Assembly (NCBI GenBank): GCA_020025395.1
Contig: JAHHSE010000029.1
Coordinates: 1-13,678, forward strand
Reading direction: 5' to 3'
DNA length: 13,678 nucleotides
Source of the DNA: Oscillospiraceae bacterium
GTDB lineage: Bacteria; Bacillota; Clostridia; Oscillospirales; Oscillospiraceae
How positions within the stretch are numbered: the first letter of the stretch is position 1; every line of letters begins with the position of its first letter. The translations under genes and the position numbers were made by a program. Shown here piece by piece: positions 6,231 to 12,732 of this stretch. The notes beneath the pieces are model-generated. The model was given only the letters and a program-made list of their open reading frames with translations. It was not told where the DNA came from and searched no databases.

Positions 6231-7140
6231 GATTTGCATCCCCCTTTGCAGCACGATCCACATACAGCGGGACTCCTTTTTTACGCTGAAGTGTCCAGAG
6301 ATAGAGGAAAATTCCCACACAGAAGGAGAGAAGGGCCACACCCTGACTCACCCGCAGACCGGTGTGGAAAAGATACAGACTGTCGGTTCTCAGCCCCTCA
6401 ATCCAGAATCTCCCCAGACCATACCAGATCAGATAAGTATAGAAAGTCTGACCATCGAACTTTCGTCCCCTGTGCAGGAGGAGAAGCAGAATCCCAAACC
6501 CAATGAGATTCCAGAGGCTTTCATAAAAAAAGGTGGGGTGTACACCCAGGGTTCCCTCTAAAATGGCATCATAGGCGGCCTGGTCGATGAGTCCCTTTTG
6601 GAGGAAAAGCTCCTGGGCAATGCTGGCGGAGCACATCCGCCAGGGCAGGTCAGTCACCCCGCCATAGGCCTCTATGTTTATAAAATTCCCCCATCGGCCC
6701 ACACACTGCCCGATCAGGAGTCCGAAGACTCCCAGATCGGCAAAGGCCAGAAAGCTGATCTTCCGCACCTTGCAGAACACCGCCAGAACCAGAACCGCCA
6801 CAAGGATCCCGCCATAGATCGCAAGACCACCGTCCCAGATCCGGAGCATCTCCATGAAATCCAGACTTCCATCCTCCCGCCGATAAAGGTCCAGATAGAA
6901 GATGACATAATAGGCCCTGGCCCCAAGGATGCAGAGAGGGACCGCAAAGAGCAGAAGGTCTACCAAATCCTCAGGGCGGATCCCGAATTTTTTAGACTGT
7001 CGGGTGCAGTATAGATAGGCCAGAAAAAATCCAAAGGCAATGAGAATCCCATACCAATAGATGGGCCGCCCCAGCACAGAAAAGGCCACCCGATCCAGCT
7101 CAAACTCCAACCCCAGCCCCGGAAAGCTCAGAACTCTCAT
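6214..7140 (-). CDS. lgt: Phosphatidylglycerol--prolipoprotein diacylglyceryl transferase (Lgt)
   Basis: Lgt transfers diacylglycerol from phosphatidylglycerol to the lipobox cysteine of prolipoproteins, the first step of lipoprotein maturation, in the cytoplasmic membrane. The 308-residue protein has about seven hydrophobic segments. The family signature GRWGNFINIEAYG is at residues 148-160, HPTFFYESLWN at 201-211 and RFWIEGLRTDSL at 244-255, so the key Arg, Asn and Glu residues are present. The WDGGLAIYGG segment (102-111) has Tyr where the Escherichia coli enzyme has His, which I recall as common in Gram-positive Lgt. The ATG at 7140 overlaps the upstream peptidase stop (ATGA) and has AGGAGG 7-8 bases upstream. 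The C-terminus carries a charged, soluble tail. Confidence 0.97.
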   Translation of the reverse strand: MRVLSFPGLGLEFELDRVAFSVLGRPIYWYGILIAFGFFLAYLYCTRQSKKFGIRPEDLVDLLLFAVPLCILGARAYYVIFYLDLYRREDGSLDFMEMLRIWDGGLAIYGGILVAVLVLAVFCKVRKISFLAFADLGVFGLLIGQCVGRWGNFINIEAYGGVTDLPWRMCSASIAQELFLQKGLIDQAAYDAILEGTLGVHPTFFYESLWNLIGFGILLLLLHRGRKFDGQTFYTYLIWYGLGRFWIEGLRTDSLYLFHTGLRVSQGVALLSFCVGIFLYLWTLQRKKGVPLYVDRAAKGDANHDDQA

Positions 7141-8417
7141 CCCTGGTCCTCCTTCGGCTCTACCACAGACAGCGCAGAGCGCTCCGGGGTCAGGCAGGTC
7201 CGCAGAAACACCTCCCCTTCCTCCTTGGTCAGGGACCCATAGACCTCCGGAAAGGAGAAGAAACTCTCTTCCGCAAAATGTCCCTGGGCCAGACTGACAC
7301 AGATCGATTCAAAGGAGTTCAGTCCGCGCACCGCATTTCCGTAGGCTGCCTTTTTCAGCCGCTCCCACAGGTCCGAAGCAATCCCCTCCCGGCTGAGACG
7401 GGCCAGCTCTGCCTCTGCCGCAGCCCGTACCGCTTTGGGGTCCCTGCTCTCTCCCCCGGCCAAAAGGAAAGCCGCTCCCGGCTCTTCCTCATAGGAGGCG
7501 GAGAAATTCTTATTGATCAGTCCCTTTTCATAGAGAGAGGTATACAGCGGACTTGAGGTCCCAAAGACCGCCTCGCACACAAGATTACCCAGCAGGGCCT
7601 GGCGGTATCTGGCCTTCCCGTCTGTCTGGGGATCGACCTTATAGCCCAAGTAGAAGAGGGGGGTGGCAACTTCCATTTTCAGGATTCGCTCCCCTTCTCC
7701 GGCATGGTCCGGCTCCTCCTCCCCGTAGTTTCTGGGGATGGGTGCCCCGCCCTCCTTGGGCAGAAGCTCCCGCGCCAGAGCGCAGACCCGCTCCGGGTCC
7801 ACATTGCCTGCCACAGTCAACACCATGTTAGCCGGGTGATAGAAGGCCTTGTGACAGGCGTAAAGGGTATCTGCCGTGATATGTCGGATGGATTCCACCG
7901 TCCCCGCCACCGAGGTGCGGACCGGGTGGTTGACATAGAGACTCTCCACCAGGGCCATATAGCACCGCCAATTGGGATCATCCTCAATCATCCGAATCTC
8001 CTGTCCGATGATCCCCTGCTCCTTATCCACGCTCTCCCTGGTAAAATAGGGAATGGATACAAAACGAAGGAGGATTTTCAGATTCTCCTCGAATTTCTCC
8101 GTGCTTTCAAAATAATAGCCTGTCATGGAATTGGCGGTAAAGGCATTGGGCGAGGCCCCGTTGGCCGCCAGATCCTGAAGGGCGTTCCCATCCTCGGTAT
8201 CGAACATCTTATGCTCCAAAAAATGGGCAATGCCTGCGGGGGTGTCATACCAGGTCCCATTCAGCCGGAATTTCGTGTCCATCCCACCGTAGCGGGTGGC
8301 AAAAAAGGCGTAGCTCTTCCCAAACTCCGGCTTAGGCACCACATAAACGGTAAGACCGTTCTCCAGCACTTCCGTATACAGGGTCTCTCCCAGTTTTTCA
8401 AAGATTTGTTTTTTCAA
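7137..8417 (-). CDS. ymfH: M16 family zinc metallopeptidase, YmfH type (catalytic subunit)
   Basis: This 426-residue member of the M16 (pitrilysin/insulinase) peptidases resembles B. subtilis YmfH. The inverted zinc motif HFLEH is at residues 65-69, and the third ligand is probably Glu140 in GQEIRM. The C-terminal half is a second M16-like domain. At the place where M16 proteins usually carry an Arg-x6-Tyr substrate-binding pair, it has Leu295 and Asn302 around KGLIN, so that pair seems absent. The start is a TTG at 8417 with AGGAGG 8 bases upstream; the resulting N-terminus (ETLYTEVLENGLTVYV) fits the family. It lies 3 bases after its paralogue and overlaps lgt by 4. The substrate is unknown; I predict no signal peptide. 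Confidence 0.9.
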   Translation of the reverse strand: MKKQIFEKLGETLYTEVLENGLTVYVVPKPEFGKSYAFFATRYGGMDTKFRLNGTWYDTPAGIAHFLEHKMFDTEDGNALQDLAANGASPNAFTANSMTGYYFESTEKFEENLKILLRFVSIPYFTRESVDKEQGIIGQEIRMIEDDPNWRCYMALVESLYVNHPVRTSVAGTVESIRHITADTLYACHKAFYHPANMVLTVAGNVDPERVCALARELLPKEGGAPIPRNYGEEEPDHAGEGERILKMEVATPLFYLGYKVDPQTDGKARYRQALLGNLVCEAVFGTSSPLYTSLYEKGLINKNFSASYEEEPGAAFLLAGGESRDPKAVRAAAEAELARLSREGIASDLWERLKKAAYGNAVRGLNSFESICVSLAQGHFAEESFFSFPEVYGSLTKEEGEVFLRTCLTPERSALSVVEPKEDQG

Positions 8418-8420
8418 AAT

Positions 8421-9707
8421 TCAATCCTCCTGCCCTTTCAGGAAATAGATGGTGTCCAACGAAACCCGCTTGGAGACAGAGACCACATCCTCCAGCGTCA
8501 CCTTCTCCACCCGGTCACAGAGAGCCGCCGGGGTCTCCGTCTGCCCGGTGACCGCCTGCCCCAGCCAGTAGTCTTCCAGACCGCCCTGGCTGTCCTGGGC
8601 CGCGGTCAGCGCGCTCACGATGCTCCGTATGGCACCCACCAGCTCCCATTCCTCCACAGCCCCCTCAGAGACCGCCTCCAGCTGGGCCATAATCTCCTCT
8701 CTCGCCTGCTGATACTTGTCAAATTCGATTCCGGAAGAGACCAGCATGATCCCCTTTGACTTCTCCAGCATGGAGCTGGCAAAGTAACAAAGGGAGAGTT
8801 TTTCCCGCACATTCATAAACAGCTTGGAAGTGGTGGTCCCCCCATAAACCGCATTGAAGACCAGCAGGGCGGGGTATTCCCGGGACAAGACCGTGATCCC
8901 ATCCGTACGGAAACCCATGGCCAGCTTGCCCTGGGTCACATCCATGGCCTCTTCCACCACCTGAGGCTCCGCCTGTTTCCCCTTGGATGGTACCACACAG
9001 GCGGGGGCAGACCGCTCCCCCTTCTTCGGAAGATCGGCAAATCCATCCAAAAAGGCCTTTTCCACCCGATCAAACTCCGCGGAGCCACAGTAGTAAAGCT
9101 CCACCTGAGCGGTGTTCAGCAGGGTGTGATAGGCGCTCCAAACCCCCTCCGGCGTCAACGCTCTGGCAGAGGCCTCCGTTCCGTACTTGTCCACCCCATA
9201 GGCTTCCCCCCTGCACATATGACGGACCAGCTGCTGAACGGAATACTGGCGCTTCTCATTCATCTGCGCCCGAATGCGGCTGACCAGGTTGTCCCGTTCC
9301 CCCCGGAAATAATCGGGAGAGAATCCCCCCTCCGTGGTAAAGGGATGGAGGAGCAGGTCCCCCATCAGCCGGGCGGCGGACTCCAGGAGGGGTTCATTTT
9401 CCAATGTGTATCCCTCATCCAGAAAGCTTCCCGCAAAGCCGATGCACTGGGTCTCCCCTTTTTTCCGAACCATGGGCTCCAGAGTGCCGCCATAAAGCTC
9501 ATCCAGCACTGCGGAAATGGATTCCAGATTTGGATGCTCCCTGGTCCCCCTTCGGAGAATGTAGGGCACCAGCGCATTGGATGATGCCTGCGCCTCATTC
9601 AGCGGAGCCAGCAGCGTGACGGAAAACAAGGCGCTTTTGAATTTCTTTGTCTGAACGGCTGTGAGGAATACCCCAGGCCGCAGTTCCTTTCTTGTTACAT
9701 GGGTCAT
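8421..9707 (-). CDS. ymfF: M16 family peptidase-like protein, YmfF type (non-catalytic subunit)
   Basis: The 428-residue M16-fold protein resembles YmfF. At the position of the zinc motif it reads PYILR (48-52) within ALVPYILRRGT, so the HxxEH residues are missing and it should not bind catalytic zinc. The C-terminal domain keeps the Arg-x6-Tyr pair (Arg301 and Tyr308 in REKLSLCY), which its neighbour lacks. This suggests the two form one heterodimeric protease. Of three ATGs (9746, 9725, 9707), only 9707 has a ribosome site (AAGGAAG) at a good distance. It is the first gene of the ymfF-ymfH-lgt-folD operon and is driven by the promoter candidate at 9752-9779. Its function in the cell is unknown. 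Confidence 0.88.
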   Translation of the reverse strand: MTHVTRKELRPGVFLTAVQTKKFKSALFSVTLLAPLNEAQASSNALVPYILRRGTREHPNLESISAVLDELYGGTLEPMVRKKGETQCIGFAGSFLDEGYTLENEPLLESAARLMGDLLLHPFTTEGGFSPDYFRGERDNLVSRIRAQMNEKRQYSVQQLVRHMCRGEAYGVDKYGTEASARALTPEGVWSAYHTLLNTAQVELYYCGSAEFDRVEKAFLDGFADLPKKGERSAPACVVPSKGKQAEPQVVEEAMDVTQGKLAMGFRTDGITVLSREYPALLVFNAVYGGTTTSKLFMNVREKLSLCYFASSMLEKSKGIMLVSSGIEFDKYQQAREEIMAQLEAVSEGAVEEWELVGAIRSIVSALTAAQDSQGGLEDYWLGQAVTGQTETPAALCDRVEKVTLEDVVSVSKRVSLDTIYFLKGQED

Positions 9708-9751
9708 AGTAGACTTCCTTTCCATGGTATGATGAACAAAAGTCATTTTCT

Positions 9752-9779
9752 ATTATACATCATATTGTATCCATGATAA
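9752..9779 (-). promoter_or_regulatory. Candidate vegetative promoter of the M16-lgt-folD operon
   Basis: On the minus strand a perfect TATAAT (9752-9757) is preceded after 16 bp by TTATCA (9774-9779; 4 of 6 matches to TTGACA). Transcription would begin near 9745, leaving about 38 bases before the chosen ymfF ATG. Because the start lies inside the longer reading frame, this also disfavours the upstream ATG at 9746. Confidence 0.55.
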
Positions 9780-9812
9780 ACCATTTTCTTCTTCTTTTGC
9801 ATAAAATGGTTT
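9778..9812. promoter_or_regulatory. Ten-bp dyad between divergent promoters (operator candidate)
   Basis: AAACCATTTT (9778-9787) and AAAATGGTTT (9803-9812) are perfect inverted copies separated by 15 bases. The element sits exactly between the -35 hexamers of the leftward and rightward promoters and touches the leftward one. No gene ends here, so the following T-run is not explained as a terminator. I do not recognise a known regulator site. Confidence 0.45.
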
Positions 9813-9818
9813 TTCCTA

Positions 9819-9847
9819 TTGACATCCGAAACAAAATATAGTATGAT
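9819..9847 (+). promoter_or_regulatory. Consensus vegetative promoter of ylxM-ffh
   Basis: A perfect TTGACA (9819-9824), a 17-bp spacer and TATGAT (9842-9847, 5 of 6) form a near-ideal sigma-A promoter. Transcription should begin near 9854, giving a leader of about 50 bases before the ylxM TTG start. The strength suits an operon for protein targeting and ribosome parts. Confidence 0.88.
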
Positions 9848-9855
9848 AGGGACCG

Positions 9856-9879
9856 TTGTAAAGGAAATAAACTTTACGA
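9856..9879 (+). promoter_or_regulatory. Dyad in the ylxM leader
   Basis: TTGTAAAG (9856-9863) and CTTTACGA (9872-9879) form an 8-bp dyad with one G-U pair and an 8-base A-rich centre. It begins right at the predicted transcription start. It could be a repressor site or a small 5' hairpin; the stem is too AT-rich to act as a terminator and no T-run follows. Confidence 0.35.
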
Positions 9880-9902
9880 GAGGATTGGGCGGAGGTGCGG
9901 CA

Positions 9903-10271
9903 TTGAAGAATCAAACCTATCGAATGACTCTCCTCTATGATTTTTACGGGGATGTCCTCACCGATCGTCAAAAGGAATTTTTCGACCTTTATTATAACGA
10001 GGACCTCTCTCTGGCCGAGATCTCGGAAAATTACGGGATTACCCGTCAGGGGGTCCGGGATGTGATCGTCCGGGCCGAGGGCATTATGACCGAGCTGGAA
10101 GAGAAGACCGGCATCATCAGGCGGTTTAAGGCCATGCAGCGTCATGTCAGCGCCATCTGCGGCGCCGCTGATGAGATTCTGAAAGCCAATGCCGCCGCCA
10201 CCTTCCCCGACAGCAATCTGGAAGCGCTGGCCCAAACCATTAAGACCGAGGCCGAGGCCCTCAAGGAGTAA
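9903..10271 (+). CDS. ylxM: YlxM family DNA-binding protein, SRP-associated
   Basis: The 122-residue UPF0122/YlxM protein is predicted to carry a sigma-70 region 4-like helix-turn-helix. The opening YRMTLLYDFYGDVLTDRQ and the helix-turn-helix LSLAEISENYGITRQGVRD (about residues 38-57) are characteristic. In Streptococcus mutans YlxM has been reported to associate with the signal recognition particle. A longer open frame to 9819 would start inside the -35 element, so it cannot be the true start. The TTG at 9903 has GGAGG 7 bases upstream and gives the family N-terminus. ffh begins 2 bases after its stop codon. The C-terminal 35 residues are helical, Ala/Glu-rich and variable. Confidence 0.93.
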   Translation: MKNQTYRMTLLYDFYGDVLTDRQKEFFDLYYNEDLSLAEISENYGITRQGVRDVIVRAEGIMTELEEKTGIIRRFKAMQRHVSAICGAADEILKANAAATFPDSNLEALAQTIKTEAEALKE

Positions 10272-10273
10272 GT

Positions 10274-11620
10274 ATGGCATTTGAAGGATTAACCGAAAAG
10301 CTCACAAACGCCTTTAAAAAGCTTCGGGGCAAAGGTCGGCTCACCGAAGCCGATGTGAAGGAGGCTATGAAGGAAATCCGCATGGCCCTTCTGGAGGCTG
10401 ATGTCAGCTATAAGGTGGTCAAGGAATTTGTCGCCAGGGTCTCTGAGCGCTCCATTGGCAGCGATGTGCTGGAAAGCCTCACCCCGGCTCAGATGATCGT
10501 CAAAATCGTCAACGAGGAGCTTACGGAACTCATGGGCGGCGGCAGTGCAAAGCTGGATTTCTCCCAATCCCCCACTGTGGTAATGCTGGTGGGGCTTCAG
10601 GGTGCCGGTAAGACCACCAACGGGGCCAAGCTGGCCGGTTTTCTGCGAAAGCAGGGTAAGCGCCCCCTTCTGGCCGCCTGTGATATTTATCGTCCCGCTG
10701 CCATTCAGCAGCTGGAAGTGGTGGGCGGGCAGCTGGATATCCCTGTTTTTCAAATGGGTCAGACCGATCCGGTCTCCATCGCCAAAGCGGCGGTGGAACA
10801 CGGGAAAAAGCATGGCAATGATGTGATTTTCCTGGATACCGCCGGACGGCTCCATGTGGATGAGGCCCTGATGGAAGAGCTCCAATCTGTGAAAACCGCA
10901 GTCAATCCCAGTGAGATTCTCCTGGTGGTGGACGCCATGATCGGTCAGGACGCTGTCAATGCCGCCAAGGCCTTTGATGACGCTCTGGACATTACCGGTG
11001 TTATGCTCACCAAGCTGGACGGCGATGCCAGAGGCGGTGCCGCCCTCTCCATCAAGGCGGTCACCGGAAAGCCCATCAAGTTTGCCGGCGTGGGGGAAAA
11101 GCTGGATCAGATCGAGATTTTCCACCCGGACCGAATGGCCTCCCGTATTTTGGGCATGGGCGATGTCCTCTCCCTCATTGAAAAAGCACAGCAGAATTTT
11201 GACGAAAAAAAAGCCAGGGAGCTTCAGGAAAAGCTCCGAAAAAACAAATTCACCCTGTCTGATTATTACGATCAGCTGATACAGATGAAGAGCATGGGTT
11301 CCCTCGCCGATCTCGCCGGGATGATCCCCGGTGTGGATGCCTCCGTTTTGGAGAATGCCCCCATCAACGAAGGGACTCTGGCCCGCACCGAGGCCATCAT
11401 TTTGGCCATGACCCCGTACGAGCGGGAAAATCCCGACATTCTCAACAGCAGCCGAAAAAAGCGAATCGCTGCCGGCTCCGGGACGCAGGTGGTGGATGTA
11501 AACCGCCTGCTCAAGCAGTTTGGCATGATGCAGCAGATGACCCGTCAGGTTGCCTCCATGAGCAAAAAATCCAAGCGCATGGGCGGCCTCTTCGGTCGCA
11601 TGAAGGGTTTCCCCTTCTAA
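10274..11620 (+). CDS. ffh: Signal recognition particle protein Ffh (SRP54)
   Basis: Ffh binds signal sequences as they leave the ribosome and, with SRP RNA and FtsY, delivers membrane and secreted proteins to the translocon using GTP. The 448-residue protein has the full N-G-M layout: an N domain (1-90), G1 GLQGAGKTT at 107-115, DTAGR at 188-192, TKLDGDARGG at 246-255, and a methionine-rich M domain from about 300. The SRP RNA-binding signature SRKKRIAAGSG is at 393-403. The basic, Met/Gly-rich tail ends MKGFPF. An AAGGAG site overlaps the ylxM stop codon, implying coupled translation. The SRP RNA and ftsY are not in this window. Confidence 0.98.
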   Translation: MAFEGLTEKLTNAFKKLRGKGRLTEADVKEAMKEIRMALLEADVSYKVVKEFVARVSERSIGSDVLESLTPAQMIVKIVNEELTELMGGGSAKLDFSQSPTVVMLVGLQGAGKTTNGAKLAGFLRKQGKRPLLAACDIYRPAAIQQLEVVGGQLDIPVFQMGQTDPVSIAKAAVEHGKKHGNDVIFLDTAGRLHVDEALMEELQSVKTAVNPSEILLVVDAMIGQDAVNAAKAFDDALDITGVMLTKLDGDARGGAALSIKAVTGKPIKFAGVGEKLDQIEIFHPDRMASRILGMGDVLSLIEKAQQNFDEKKARELQEKLRKNKFTLSDYYDQLIQMKSMGSLADLAGMIPGVDASVLENAPINEGTLARTEAIILAMTPYERENPDILNSSRKKRIAAGSGTQVVDVNRLLKQFGMMQQMTRQVASMSKKSKRMGGLFGRMKGFPF

Positions 11621-11685
11621 ATCCGTTGGTATTCGTCCTCTGGACGGTTCCATATTTGTAAATATTCTTTGGAGGTGAATATAAT

Positions 11686-11925
11686 ATGGTTAAGATCAGA
11701 CTGCGTCGTATGGGCGCCAAGAAGGCTCCCTTCTACCGCATTGTTGTGGCTGACTCCCGCTATCCCCGCGATGGTCGTTTCCTTGAGGAGATCGGGACCT
11801 ACAATCCCCTGGTTGAACCCGCCGAGATCCAGGTGGATGCCGAGCGTGCCCAGGCTTGGATCAAGACTGGCGCTCAGCCCACGGAGACCGTGAAGGCTCT
11901 GCTGAAGAAAGCCAATGCGATTTAA
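11686..11925 (+). CDS. rpsP: 30S ribosomal protein S16
   Basis: S16 (79 residues) is an early-binding protein needed for folding of the 5' domain of 16S rRNA. The sequence MVKIRLRRMGAKKAPFYRIV with the following ADSRYPRDGRFLEEIGTYNP block is unmistakable, and the length is typical of the short Gram-positive form. A strong GGAGGTGA site precedes the ATG. It lies 65 bases after ffh. A small AT-rich dyad in that gap (ATATTT and AAATAT, 11652-11665) just upstream of the ribosome site has no clear role, and no terminator is seen there. khpA follows after 11 bases. Confidence 0.98.
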   Translation: MVKIRLRRMGAKKAPFYRIVVADSRYPRDGRFLEEIGTYNPLVEPAEIQVDAERAQAWIKTGAQPTETVKALLKKANAI

Positions 11926-11936
11926 GGGGGAATTCC

Positions 11937-12167
11937 ATGAAAGAATTGCTCACTTACATCGCGCAAAATCTGGTTGACTACCCTGAGCAGGTTTCGGTCA
12001 ATCAGGTGGATGGTGATGGTGGGACAGTGCTGGAACTTCATGTGGCTTCTGACGACATGGGTAAGGTGATCGGTCGTCAGGGCCGCATCGCCAAGGAGAT
12101 TCGGGCACTGATGCGCTCAGTGGCCCAGCGTCAGGGTACTCGGGTCAGCGTTGAAATCATCGACTGA
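11937..12167 (+). CDS. khpA: KH-domain RNA-binding protein KhpA
   Basis: The 76-residue single KH domain protein (YlqC in B. subtilis) is a small RNA chaperone that in several Gram-positive bacteria pairs with KhpB/Jag and affects cell elongation and RNA levels. The RNA-binding GxxG loop is present in KVIGRQGR (43-50), followed by the helix IAKEIRALMRSVA. The ATG at 11937 has an AAGGGGG site. The open frame extends further upstream only by overlapping rpsP. The position between rpsP and rimM is the standard one. A strong terminator lies 4 bases after the stop. Confidence 0.96.
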   Translation: MKELLTYIAQNLVDYPEQVSVNQVDGDGGTVLELHVASDDMGKVIGRQGRIAKEIRALMRSVAQRQGTRVSVEIID

Positions 12168-12171
12168 AAAG

Positions 12172-12197
12172 CGGCGGGCTTACCCCGCCGTTTTTTT
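12172..12197 (+). terminator. Intrinsic terminator after khpA
   Basis: CGGCGGG (12172-12178) and CCCGCCG (12184-12190) form a perfect 7-bp GC stem with a 5-base loop, followed by seven T. It starts 4 bases after the khpA stop and only about 47 bases before rimM, for which I find no separate promoter. It may therefore lower rather than abolish transcription into rimM-trmD. Confidence 0.9.
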
Positions 12198-12243
12198 CTA
12201 TCAAAATAAAGTCGGAAACAATCCGCTTCCAGGAGGAACTCCC

Positions 12244-12732
12244 ATGAAAAATCAATTTTTAGAAGCCGGAAAGATTGTGAATACCCACGGAATCCAAGGC
12301 GAGGTGAAGATCATGCCCTGGACGGATACCCCTGATTTTTTCTGCCAGTTCAAAACCCTTTATCTGGACGATGCCCCCGTAAAGGTCCTTTCTGCCAGGG
12401 TCCAGAAATCCTGCGTGCTGGTCCGGCTGGAAGGGGTGGATGACATCAACTCCGCCATGGTACTCAAAGGCAAGGTGGTCTCCGTACTCCGTTCCGAGAT
12501 CCGCCTTCCGGAGGGCCGGCATTTTTTGGCGGACCTGATTGGTCTTGAGGTCCGAAATGCTGACACCGGAGAAGTCCTCGGCACCTTGACCGAAGTCCTT
12601 CCCCTCCCTGCCAATCAAGTCTATGTGGTAAAAGGCACCAGAGAATATTTGATCCCTGCCGTGGAAGAATTCCTCATAGAAACCAATGTGGAAGAGGGTT
12701 TCCTTCGGGTCCATCTGCTGGAGGGAATGTAA
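12244..12732 (+). CDS. rimM: Ribosome maturation factor RimM
   Basis: RimM binds S19 and assists maturation of the 30S head domain. The 162-residue protein has the N-terminal RimM domain with the family opening EAGKIVNTHGIQGEVKI, then a PRC-barrel domain from about residue 90 (FLADLIGLEV) ending in EYLIPAVEEFLIE. The ATG at 12244 has AGGAGG 7 bases upstream; the longer open frame to 12151 would run through the terminator. Its stop overlaps the trmD start by one base (TAATG), so the two are translationally coupled. Confidence 0.96.
   Translation: MKNQFLEAGKIVNTHGIQGEVKIMPWTDTPDFFCQFKTLYLDDAPVKVLSARVQKSCVLVRLEGVDDINSAMVLKGKVVSVLRSEIRLPEGRHFLADLIGLEVRNADTGEVLGTLTEVLPLPANQVYVVKGTREYLIPAVEEFLIETNVEEGFLRVHLLEGM

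Noticed and set aside
7704..8759. A 351-codon plus-strand open frame opposite the two M16 genes
   Set aside because: It spans the junction of two real overlapping-frame genes on the other strand, has no recognisable domain and no promoter or ribosome site.
537..9817. Identical 14-mer AAATGGTTTTTCCT at 537-550 and 9804-9817
   Set aside because: A shared 14-mer in AT-rich intergenic DNA is quite likely by chance in a window of this size, and the flanks do not match.
9816..10280. A minus-strand frame opposite ylxM
   Set aside because: It covers ylxM and its promoter completely and shows no family features; ylxM has a promoter, ribosome site and a helix-turn-helix.
11634..11646. CGTCC-TCT-GGACG hairpin between ffh and rpsP
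   Set aside because: Only 5 bp with a 3-base loop and no following T-run, so it is not an intrinsic terminator; rpsP is best seen as part of the same transcript.
10289..11653. A 454-codon open frame on the minus strand opposite ffh
   Set aside because: It mirrors ffh exactly, is rich in His/Gly/Leu as expected from reverse reading of GC-biased codons, and has no ribosome site or family resemblance. ffh itself is certain.
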